Part shown: piece after piece, positions 24,297-32,455 of the stretch
Numbering within the stretch: the stretch's first letter is position 1
How the letters are laid out: each line of letters begins with the position of its first letter
From: Tumebacillus_A lipolyticus
Lineage (GTDB): Bacteria; Bacillota; Bacilli; Tumebacillales; Tumebacillaceae
Reading direction: 5' to 3'
NCBI RefSeq assembly: GCF_042682745.1
Contig: NZ_JBHUIO010000011.1
Coordinates: 186,001 to 250,000 of the forward strand
Length of the DNA stretch: 64,000 nt
Translations under genes and position numbers: made by a program
Notes under the pieces: generated by a model
What the model was told of the DNA's origin: nothing
What the model saw: the letters and a program-made list of their open reading frames with translations, nothing else
Database searches by the model: none

Positions 24297-24337
24297 AAAA
24301 GCCATCTCCTCGCTTCGAACGAGGGGATGGCTTTTTT
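24297..24337. terminator. Bidirectional terminator
   Basis: A long stem with one mismatch (24299-24312 with 24320-24331 and flanks) has T-runs on both strands. It lies between the convergent UbiA and phosphatase genes and overlaps the stop codon of the latter. Confidence 0.85.
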
Positions 24338-24827
24338 AGTAGATTTGGACGAGCAGCCAGGCGACGCTTGCGCCCAGCAGCGCCCCGAAGAAAACGTCTG
24401 ACGGATAGTGCAAGCCGACATAGACGCGCGAAAGAGCGAGCACGCCAGCGAAGAGCACCAGATAGGCTCCGATCAACGGCAGATGCAACCAGAGCGCGAC
24501 GGCGAGAGCGAAGCCGCACGCAGAATGGTTGCTGGGAAACGATGCGCTCGCCCGATGTTGCAAGAGCGGCGTAAACCCTTCTGCCAGAAATGGTCGAGCC
24601 CGATAGAACTGCCGACCGATCAGCTCGGTCAATCCCCGGGTGACCGTCGCGGCGATGATCGCCAGCAACACCGCTCTTCGCTCGACGCTTCCTCCGAGCA
24701 CCACCATCGCGCCCATGACCACGAAGAACCAGAGCGGTCCGTATCTTCCGACATGCACCATCAGCCGATCGAGCAGGCGGGAGCGCCCAACATAGCGACG
24801 AATTGTCAGCAGCATCAGTCTGTCCAT
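24336..24827 (-). CDS. PAP2 phosphatase, BcrC-like undecaprenyl diphosphatase
   Basis: A 163-residue membrane phosphatase. Motif 1 ends in FYRARPF, motif 2 is ASFPSNHSACGF with the proton-donor His, and motif 3 is SRVYVGLHYPSD with the nucleophile His. The first motif lacks the leading Lys of classical PAP2 enzymes, as in BcrC. Such enzymes recycle undecaprenyl diphosphate for wall synthesis and give some bacitracin resistance. The ATG at 24827 follows AGGGGG. The role is by family similarity. Confidence 0.83.
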   Translation of the reverse strand: MDRLMLLTIRRYVGRSRLLDRLMVHVGRYGPLWFFVVMGAMVVLGGSVERRAVLLAIIAATVTRGLTELIGRQFYRARPFLAEGFTPLLQHRASASFPSNHSACGFALAVALWLHLPLIGAYLVLFAGVLALSRVYVGLHYPSDVFFGALLGASVAWLLVQIY

Positions 24828-24844
24828 GTTACCCCCTGCAGTGT

Positions 24845-24879
24845 AAAGACCCTGCTCAGGCATTGAGCAAGGTCTTTTT
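24845..24879. terminator. Hairpin terminator downstream of the 24890 gene
   Basis: The arms AAGACC and GGTCTT extend inward through TGCTCA/TGAGCA. Three Ts follow on the minus strand and five on the plus strand. It most likely ends the gene at 24890-25990. Confidence 0.7.
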
Positions 24880-24889
24880 ATGCGAACCA

Positions 24890-25990
24890 TTATTGTCTTG
24901 CTTCAATATACCCGTAATTAGCAGCTGTGTCGATATGGAAATGGATGCTAGATGCGCCCGGATAGAGCCCGTTCCAGTAAACTTCTCGGCCGGAGCGGCT
25001 CGATGGGTTCGCTTGGGACATCCCGGCGACGATTCGCATGAACTCTTCATAATAGGTGGCGCTTTCCCCCTGTGGGGTGAAGCGCTCAAAGCGCATCGTG
25101 ACAGCCGTTGCCGTGTCTCCGCTCATCGTCACCTCGACGACCGCGGCACCGCGCAGATAGAGCAGTTTATTACCCGTACCGCCCAGCGGCTGGTTGTATT
25201 GGAAAAACGATTGGACTTCTGCTCGCGACGCCCCGAGCACCGATTTTAACACACCGCCCTCAAGCAACGTCGGCTGAGTGACCGGCGTCTCCGGATCAGG
25301 GTCCGGCTTCGGATCGGGCTTGGGCTCCGGTTTCGGGTCCGGTTTCACTTCCGGCTTCGGATCAGGTTTGGGCTCCGGCTTTGGAGTCGGTTGATCCGGC
25401 TTGGTCACCGTGCCCGGCTTCGTCCCCGTGCCCGCTTGGTTCGAATCGCTCGGCTTCGGCTTGTACGAATCGAACGGATTGGCAGGCTTGACCGCCACAG
25501 TGCCGGATGGCACCTTTTGCGGCGTCGGTTGGAAGATCGGCTTCGGCGCATTCTTGTCTTTGGAGACCGCTTCTAAGCTCGCACCGCCGTCTGGCAGCAG
25601 CGAGAGATACTCTGGCGGGATCGGCTTGTTCTCCTTGATCAGATCGAGGACGATCACCAAAAAGGACAGGTCGTCCACCTCGCTGTCGCCTTTGCTATCA
25701 GCCTTGCCGGCGTTCGCGTCGACAACGTCCGTCTTCTCAGTGCTCGCCTCCGACTTTCCAGTCAGGTCCTTCGACTGGTGGGCCTTCTCGCCCGCGTCGC
25801 CTTCCATCGCTTCGACAGGTGGAATAATCAATTGGACAACCAGCATGATGCCGCAGAGCATCACCGACAAGCCAGCGAACGCGGCCCATGTTTTGCCGTA
25901 TCGCCCCTTGCCCAGCACGTTCCCGACCATCATCGCAATCGAAAACACCGCGATGACGCCGAGCACGATCATCCCAAGTGTCAGCAGCAT
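24890..25990 (-). CDS. Membrane protein with Pro-Lys repeat linker and C-terminal domain
   Basis: A 366-residue protein. Two membrane helices occupy residues 1-25 and 33-57. An acidic, Ser/Asp/Lys-rich stretch follows, then a Pro/Lys/Glu/Asp repeat of the form PxPKPxPKP (about residues 195-245) that probably spans the wall. A globular C-terminal domain ends in EVYWNGLYPGASSIHFHID. I do not recognise the last domain. The layout suggests a membrane-anchored protein that displays a sensor or binding domain outside. It follows GAAGGGGGTGA at 25990. Confidence 0.78.
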   Translation of the reverse strand: MLLTLGMIVLGVIAVFSIAMMVGNVLGKGRYGKTWAAFAGLSVMLCGIMLVVQLIIPPVEAMEGDAGEKAHQSKDLTGKSEASTEKTDVVDANAGKADSKGDSEVDDLSFLVIVLDLIKENKPIPPEYLSLLPDGGASLEAVSKDKNAPKPIFQPTPQKVPSGTVAVKPANPFDSYKPKPSDSNQAGTGTKPGTVTKPDQPTPKPEPKPDPKPEVKPDPKPEPKPDPKPDPDPETPVTQPTLLEGGVLKSVLGASRAEVQSFFQYNQPLGGTGNKLLYLRGAAVVEVTMSGDTATAVTMRFERFTPQGESATYYEEFMRIVAGMSQANPSSRSGREVYWNGLYPGASSIHFHIDTAANYGYIEARQ

Positions 25991-26136
25991 GCGTTCACCC
26001 CCTTCTTACCCTTGCACCTTCATTCTCCATATTTCGACATGCAGAATGAAAATCCTGTTAACTTTTGCAGAATCGTATAAAACGAGCTTACTACGCCCAA
26101 GCGTTTTCAAATATTTGTTCAGAAATATAGTTTCGC

Positions 26137-26173
26137 AACAAAAAAGAGGACTGCGCAGCGCGAGTCCTCTTTT
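26137..26173 (-). terminator. Rho-independent terminator
   Basis: An 11-bp stem (26142-26152 with 26163-26173) is followed by six Ts on the minus strand. It ends bioY. Confidence 0.85.
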
Positions 26174-26184
26174 GCTTGCTTCGC

Positions 26185-26778
26185 TCAGCCGAGCGGAACG
26201 ACTTTTGAGCCGCCTTTGCCGACCAGACGATCCGGCGGGTAGATGCGGCGGACTTGCAGCACGACCAGCGTCGCGACCGCCGCTTTGCAAAGGTCGCCGA
26301 TCAGGTAGGGATAGAAGCCCAGCGCCAGCGCATCGTTCCATGAGACGCCAGCGACCGCCTTCAGCCACGGCACACCGCCGACATAGGAGAGCAGCGAGCC
26401 GAACAGGATGAAGGTGATCAGCATCTTGGCGTGCGCAAAGATTCCGCTTCCCTTGATCCGCGAGGCGACCAGGCCGACGAAAAAGGCGCAGATCGGATAC
26501 ATCACGATAAATCCGCCGGTCGGGCCGGCCACATGACCGATCCCGCCATTGCCATGCCACATCGGCAAGCCGATCAGGGTCAAGAGGACGACGAGCGCCA
26601 TCGAGCTAAACCCATAAAATGCTCCAAGCATCGCCCCAGCAAGCATGATCGTCATGTTGCTCAGCGTGATCGGGACGGGAGAAAAGCCGAGGTTGATGTT
26701 CACATAGCTAAGAACGACCAATAATGCCGCAAACAGGGCGCTAAACACCACACCGCGAACGGTAAACTGTACCCCCAT
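26185..26778 (-). CDS. bioY: Biotin transporter substrate-binding subunit BioY
   Basis: A 197-residue S component of an ECF vitamin transporter with six membrane helices. BioY landmarks are present: NITLSNMTIMLAGAMLGAFYG-like text near the N-terminus, GPTGGFIVMYPICAF in the middle and YLIGDLCKAAVATLV near the end. It binds biotin in the membrane and delivers it through an ECF module. The ATG at 26778 follows GGAGG. A BirA-like operator and a promoter lie directly upstream, and the ECF ATPase genes are divergent. Confidence 0.92.
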   Translation of the reverse strand: MGVQFTVRGVVFSALFAALLVVLSYVNINLGFSPVPITLSNMTIMLAGAMLGAFYGFSSMALVVLLTLIGLPMWHGNGGIGHVAGPTGGFIVMYPICAFFVGLVASRIKGSGIFAHAKMLITFILFGSLLSYVGGVPWLKAVAGVSWNDALALGFYPYLIGDLCKAAVATLVVLQVRRIYPPDRLVGKGGSKVVPLG

Positions 26779-26796
26779 TGATCTGCCTCCAATTCT

Positions 26797-26828
26797 TTGT
26801 TAACTTAGTAGTGTCAGATAGATGACAA
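26797..26828. promoter_or_regulatory. BirA-like operator between bioY and the ECF genes
   Basis: The arms TTGTTAACT and AGATGACAA are separated by 14 bases, the arrangement of BirA repressor sites (TTGTTAACY-N14-16-RGTTAACAA). The site sits between the bioY -10 box and its start. It also overlaps a possible plus-strand promoter (TTGTTA-16-TAGATG) facing the ECF genes. Confidence 0.6.
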
Positions 26829-26833
26829 TTCGC

Positions 26834-26863
26834 ATTCTAGCGCACAGTTCTCTAACAAGTCAA
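26834..26863 (-). promoter_or_regulatory. Promoter of bioY
   Basis: TTGACT (26858-26863), 18 bases and TAGAAT (26834-26839) on the minus strand, directly upstream of the BirA-like site. Confidence 0.6.
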
Positions 26864-26882
26864 TGCAAAATTTGGAGGGTAT

Positions 26883-27677
26883 ATGAACCGACAGTTGATC
26901 CTCTCCCGCGTAAGCGTCGCCTTTGCGGTGGGAGAAGATGTGCATAAAGTGGTAACGGACGTCAACCTGACGATTGAGCGCGGCGAGTGGCTGGTGCTGA
27001 TCGGTCAAAACGGCAGCGGGAAGAGCACGCTGGCCAAAGTGCTCTGCGGCCTCTGCCCGATCTCCAGCGGCGAGGTCGAGCGCTTCGGAACGAAGGTGCA
27101 GATGGTCTTTCAAAATCCGGAGGCGCAGATCGTCGGGGAAACGGTCTATGAAGATGTTTGTTTCGGCATGGAGAATCGGGCGGTCGACCCGGAGAAGATG
27201 CCGGAGCGCGCGCGGATCGCCTTAGAAAAGGTCGGTATGAGCCACCTGCTGCACCAGCCGGTCACCACCCTCTCCGGCGGCCAGAAGCAGTTGCTCGGCA
27301 TCGCCGGCTGTCTGGCGGTCGAGGCGGATGCGATCGTCTTTGATGAGTGCACGGCGATGCTCGATCCGGCATCTCGGCAATTGGTGCTCCACGTAGCGCA
27401 GGAGCTCAAGGAGCAGGGGAAGACGCTGATCTGGATCACCCAGTGGATGGAAGAGTTGGCCTACGGAGACCGGGTTGTCGCGCTTGGCCAAGGCGAGGTT
27501 GTGTTCTCTGGAGCTGCGCGCGCCTTTTTCTATGAAGGGGTCTGTGAGCAGCTCGGCTTCGTGCCGCCCTATGCGGTGCAAGTCGCCCACCGATTGCAGG
27601 AGAAAGGCATGCAGCTGGCCGGTCGCCCCCTGACGCCCGATGAGTTGAGCATCGCGGTAGGTGACCTATGGCAGTAA
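26883..27677 (+). CDS. ECF transporter ATPase (EcfA-like)
   Basis: A 264-residue ABC ATPase. Walker A is GQNGSGKST (about residues 41-49), the Q-loop is VFQNPEAQIVG, the signature is LSGGQKQ and Walker B is AIVFDECTAML. The FQNPEAQ and 'DECTAMLDP' wording is diagnostic of CbiO/EcfA. GGAGGG precedes the ATG. The stop overlaps the start of the next gene by 10 bases, which indicates coupled translation. It would form the A-A' heterodimer with the ATPase half of the next protein. Confidence 0.9.
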   Translation: MNRQLILSRVSVAFAVGEDVHKVVTDVNLTIERGEWLVLIGQNGSGKSTLAKVLCGLCPISSGEVERFGTKVQMVFQNPEAQIVGETVYEDVCFGMENRAVDPEKMPERARIALEKVGMSHLLHQPVTTLSGGQKQLLGIAGCLAVEADAIVFDECTAMLDPASRQLVLHVAQELKEQGKTLIWITQWMEELAYGDRVVALGQGEVVFSGAARAFFYEGVCEQLGFVPPYAVQVAHRLQEKGMQLAGRPLTPDELSIAVGDLWQ

Positions 27678-29395
27678 AGGTGGAGCATGTCTCATTCGGT
27701 CAAATTTTGCACGATCTCTCCTTTACGCTTGAGGATGGGTCGATCACGCTGCTCGTCGGTCAGACGGGGGCGGGAAAGTCGAGCTTGCTCGACCTGCTGA
27801 CCGGCTTGACCCGCTTCGACGCAGGCTCAATCACCTACGATGAGGTGCCGCTGTGGAAGGGGAAGCGGGTCGATTCGGACGTGTTGCGCGACATCGGCGT
27901 CGTGTTTCAGTTCCCAGACCATCAGCTGTTCGCCCGCACGGTGCAGCACGAGTTTGACTATTCGCTAAAGCCGCTGCGCTTGACGAAAGCGGAGGCGGCG
28001 GCGCGCACCCGAGAGGCGCTTGCGCAGATCGGTCTGTCGGAAGAGCTGACCTCGCAATCCCCGCTCGCGCTCAGCGGCGGCCAAAAGCGTCGGGTCGCTC
28101 TTGCGACGACGTTTGCGACGGAGCCGAAGTGGCTGTTTCTCGACGAGCCGACCGCAGGCCTTGATCCGCAGGCGGTTCAGCGGTTGGTTGCGCTTTTGCA
28201 GAGCGCAAAGGGGCAACGTGCTGGCGGCATCGTGATCGCCACCCACGACCTCGACTCGTTCTTTCCGCTCGCCGATCGCGTGCTGTTGCTCGACCGGGGC
28301 CGTCTCGCCGCCTGTGCCAGCCCGAAAGAGCTCTGTGAACAGCCCGATCTGATGCAACAGGCGCGCGTCGGGCTGCCGGCCAGCACGATGCTGTCGCTCG
28401 CCTTTCAGGAGCGAGGGATCGACCTGCCCGCCCATCCGCTTCCGCCTGAGCAGATGGCGGAGATCATCTTGCAGCAGCGGGGCGGCGGTGATCGTGAGCA
28501 GCATCGCCTGATTGAGCGCTCAGCGCAACCGGAGCCCGCCCCTGCGAACGGCGGGCGAGCAGGCGTTGACGAGATCGCCGAGCAGGCTCTGGCTGCGAGC
28601 GCTCAGCTGACGACTGGCGCCACTGCGAGCGCGCAGCCGCCTGCGAGGCGAACCAAACAGCTTGGGCAGCTGATCCGCCAGCTCGACCCGCGCGCCAAAT
28701 GGGCGTTTTATCTGCTCGTTTCGCTCGGCATTCTGGTGCAGTCCAACTGGTCGGGGCTGGCGCTGGCCACCTTGATCACGCTCGGTTGCATGGGCGCGGC
28801 CAACCTGTGGCAGCGCGAAGTGTGGCGGCTGGTCAAGCCGTTTCTGTTTTTCATCTTGATCTCGCTCGCGCTGTCCGGCCTGCGCTTTCAAGGCGGGATC
28901 AGCTTCGACGTGGCGGCTGCGCTGAACACGTTCGGTCAGCTGTATCGCTTTTTGCTGCTGATGGTGCTCGGCGTGTGGCTTTCGTCGACGACCGGGCAAC
29001 TGAAGATGAAGCAGGGGTTGGAAACGTCGCTCGCACCGCTGAAAAAGCTCAAGCTCCCCGTGGAAGCGTTCGCCCTGGCCACCTCGCTGATGCTGCGCTT
29101 TGTGCCGGTCATCCTCCAAGAGATGCGCCGCTTCTCCCGCATTTCCAAAGCGCGGGGCAAATCGGTCAAGGGCGCCCTGCGCCTGCGCGACATCGGGGCG
29201 GTCGTCGTGCCGCTCCTGCTGTCTGTCCTTCGCCTTGGCGAAGAGCTTTCAGTGGCGATGGAAGCGCGCGGATATGCCAAGCTGGGCATTCGGCGCACTT
29301 CTGCCACTCGGCTCTGCATGGTGCAGAACGACTGGAAGATCATCCTGATCGGCGGGCTGCTGTTCGCGCTGCTGGTCAGCGCCCGCTATCTGTGA
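27668..29395 (+). CDS. Fusion of ECF ATPase (A') and EcfT transmembrane protein
   Basis: A 575-residue fusion. The ATPase half is residues 1-255: Walker A GQTGAGKSS, Q-loop VFQFPDHQLF, signature LSGGQKRR and Walker B LFLDEPTAGLDP. A Gln/Ala/Pro-rich linker (about 270-330) follows, and then an EcfT domain (about 335-575) with several membrane helices. The two coupling motifs are ISKARGKS and MEARGYAK. In most Bacillota these are two genes, ecfA2 and ecfT. No frameshift or internal stop separates them, and the linker is smooth. The fusion therefore seems real. Confidence 0.88.
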   Translation: MAVKVEHVSFGQILHDLSFTLEDGSITLLVGQTGAGKSSLLDLLTGLTRFDAGSITYDEVPLWKGKRVDSDVLRDIGVVFQFPDHQLFARTVQHEFDYSLKPLRLTKAEAAARTREALAQIGLSEELTSQSPLALSGGQKRRVALATTFATEPKWLFLDEPTAGLDPQAVQRLVALLQSAKGQRAGGIVIATHDLDSFFPLADRVLLLDRGRLAACASPKELCEQPDLMQQARVGLPASTMLSLAFQERGIDLPAHPLPPEQMAEIILQQRGGGDREQHRLIERSAQPEPAPANGGRAGVDEIAEQALAASAQLTTGATASAQPPARRTKQLGQLIRQLDPRAKWAFYLLVSLGILVQSNWSGLALATLITLGCMGAANLWQREVWRLVKPFLFFILISLALSGLRFQGGISFDVAAALNTFGQLYRFLLLMVLGVWLSSTTGQLKMKQGLETSLAPLKKLKLPVEAFALATSLMLRFVPVILQEMRRFSRISKARGKSVKGALRLRDIGAVVVPLLLSVLRLGEELSVAMEARGYAKLGIRRTSATRLCMVQNDWKIILIGGLLFALLVSARYL

Positions 29396-29400
29396 GCAGG

Positions 29401-29433
29401 AAAGAGCCGTCTCTCGAACGAGAGACGGCTCTT
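29401..29433. terminator. Bidirectional terminator
   Basis: A 14-15-bp stem (29402-29416 with 29419-29433) lies between the convergent ECF operon and fadE. T-runs are short on both sides. Confidence 0.75.
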
Positions 29434-29451
29434 GTTGTTCCGCTTGCCCGC

Positions 29452-31224
29452 CTAGGAGATATAGCCCGCCTGCTCGATGACCCGGTCGGCCAGTTCGCGC
29501 TTGAGCTTGATCGTGTTCTGCGGGGTGTAGCGAGTCAGTTTTTTCAGGACGGACAGCTGGGTGCGGAGCAGATCGCCCGCTTCCATCGCTGCCAGCGTCT
29601 CGCGGGCGAGCAGTTCGATCTTGCCGAACGTGTCATTGACGAACACGCGAGTCATGTTGATCTTGTGCGCCGCCTTCGCTTCGCCCTCCTGTGCGATCTG
29701 CTTCTGCGCGCGGAGCATGCAGGATTCCATCGCGTAGATCTCGATCATCAGGTCGGCCAAGTTGTGCAGCACCTCTTGCTGCTGCTCCAAGCTGGTCTGA
29801 TATTTTTGCACAGCCGATCCGCCGATCATCAGGAAGATCTTTTTCGCCTTTTCGATCAGGTCTGCTTCCACCGCCAGCGTCTCGCTCTCATCGATCATCG
29901 CCGGCATCATCGCCATCAGCTCCGCTTGCAGCGCTTGGGCTGCTTGGAGCAGCGGCAACTGCCCTTTGAGCGCCTTTTTGACCAGCGTGCCGGGGATCAG
30001 CAGGCGGTTGACCTCGTTCGTCCCCTCGAAGATGCGGTTGATTCGCGAGTCGCGGTACATCGTCTCGATCGGATACTCGTTGATAAACCCGTATCCGCCG
30101 TGGATCTGCACGCCTTCATCGACGACAAAATCGAACGCTTCGGAGGCGAACACTTTGGAGATCGAGCATTCGATCGCATATTCGGCGATCGCGTCTGCCA
30201 CCGCTTTGCCAGACGATTCCCCGTCAGACAACGCCGTCTCGATCAGACCGCCGATCCGATAGATCATCGACTCGGTCGCATAGGTGCGGATGTTCATCTC
30301 GGCGAGCTTCTCCCTGATCAGCGGGAAGTTGGCGATCGGCTGACCGAACTGCTTGCGCTCCTTCGCGTAGTTGGCAGACAGCTCGATCGCATGTTTGGAG
30401 GAGCCGATGCAGCCTGCCGCCAGCTTGTAGCGGCCGATGTTCAGGATGTTGAAGGCGATCACGTGGCCACGGCCGATCTCCCCGAGCAAGTTTTCCACCG
30501 GCACCGGCACATCTTCGAGGATCAGCGGACGAGTCGAAGATGCTTTGATGCCCATCTTTTTCTCCTCCGGCCCGGTGGAGACGCCCGGATACTCTTTTTC
30601 CACCAGGAAGGCGGAGAATTTGTCCCCGTCCACTTTGGCATACACCACGAACAGGTCGGCAAACCCGGCGTTGGTGATAAACTGCTTCGTCCCGTTCAGG
30701 ATGTAGTGGGTGCCTTCCTCGTTGAGCACGGCGGTCGCCTTCGCGCCGAGCGCATCGGAGCCTGAGCCCGGCTCGGTCAGGCAGTAGGCGGCGAACTGCT
30801 CACCGCTGGCGAGCGCTGGCAGGTAGCGCTTCTTTTGCTCCTCATTGCCGAAATAGACGATCGGCAGCGTGCCGATCCCCACATGAGCACCGTGCGACAG
30901 GGCGAATGACCCGCCGCGCGTGATGTGCTCGGTGATCAGCGTCGAGGAGATCTTGTCGAGCTCCATGCCTTCATACGCTTCTGGGATGTCTGCTGCCAGC
31001 AGGCCGAGCTCTCCCGCCTGCTTGAGCAGTTTGACGGTCAGCTCGATGTCGAGCTTTTCCAACTGCTCGCGATGAGGAACGATCTCCCCCTCGATAAAAT
31101 CGGCTGTCATCTTGGCGATCATCTTTTGCTCGTCCGTAAAGTCTTCCGGCGTAAACACGTCTGCCGCTTCCGTCTGGGAGATGACAAAGGAACCGCCGCG
31201 CACTCTTTCTTTCGTATCGCTCAT
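29452..31224 (-). CDS. fadE: Acyl-CoA dehydrogenase FadE
   Basis: A 590-residue FAD enzyme that makes trans-2-enoyl-CoA. The flavin-binding signature is YCLTEPGSGSDALG (about residues 148-161) and the late motif is QIHGGYGFINEYPIETMYRD. The catalytic Glu lies in RIFEGTNEVNRL (about residue 410). A C-terminal helical extension of about 170 residues is typical of the YusJ/VLCAD-like type. It is the last gene of fadN-fadA-fadE, 25 bases after fadA, the same order as in Bacillus subtilis. Confidence 0.93.
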   Translation of the reverse strand: MSDTKERVRGGSFVISQTEAADVFTPEDFTDEQKMIAKMTADFIEGEIVPHREQLEKLDIELTVKLLKQAGELGLLAADIPEAYEGMELDKISSTLITEHITRGGSFALSHGAHVGIGTLPIVYFGNEEQKKRYLPALASGEQFAAYCLTEPGSGSDALGAKATAVLNEEGTHYILNGTKQFITNAGFADLFVVYAKVDGDKFSAFLVEKEYPGVSTGPEEKKMGIKASSTRPLILEDVPVPVENLLGEIGRGHVIAFNILNIGRYKLAAGCIGSSKHAIELSANYAKERKQFGQPIANFPLIREKLAEMNIRTYATESMIYRIGGLIETALSDGESSGKAVADAIAEYAIECSISKVFASEAFDFVVDEGVQIHGGYGFINEYPIETMYRDSRINRIFEGTNEVNRLLIPGTLVKKALKGQLPLLQAAQALQAELMAMMPAMIDESETLAVEADLIEKAKKIFLMIGGSAVQKYQTSLEQQQEVLHNLADLMIEIYAMESCMLRAQKQIAQEGEAKAAHKINMTRVFVNDTFGKIELLARETLAAMEAGDLLRTQLSVLKKLTRYTPQNTIKLKRELADRVIEQAGYIS

Positions 31225-31249
31225 CGTAAACTTCCTCCTCGTCTGTAGG

Positions 31250-32428
<1,179 letters not shown>

Positions 32429-32455
32429 TCTCTTTCCCTCCTCATCTCGATCGCT

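Noticed and set aside
28699..30765. Long plus-strand open frame over the ECF-T end and fadE
   Set aside because: It is antisense to most of fadE and out of frame with the ECF-T fusion, has an Arg/His-rich nonsense composition and no ribosome binding site. High GC content produces such frames.
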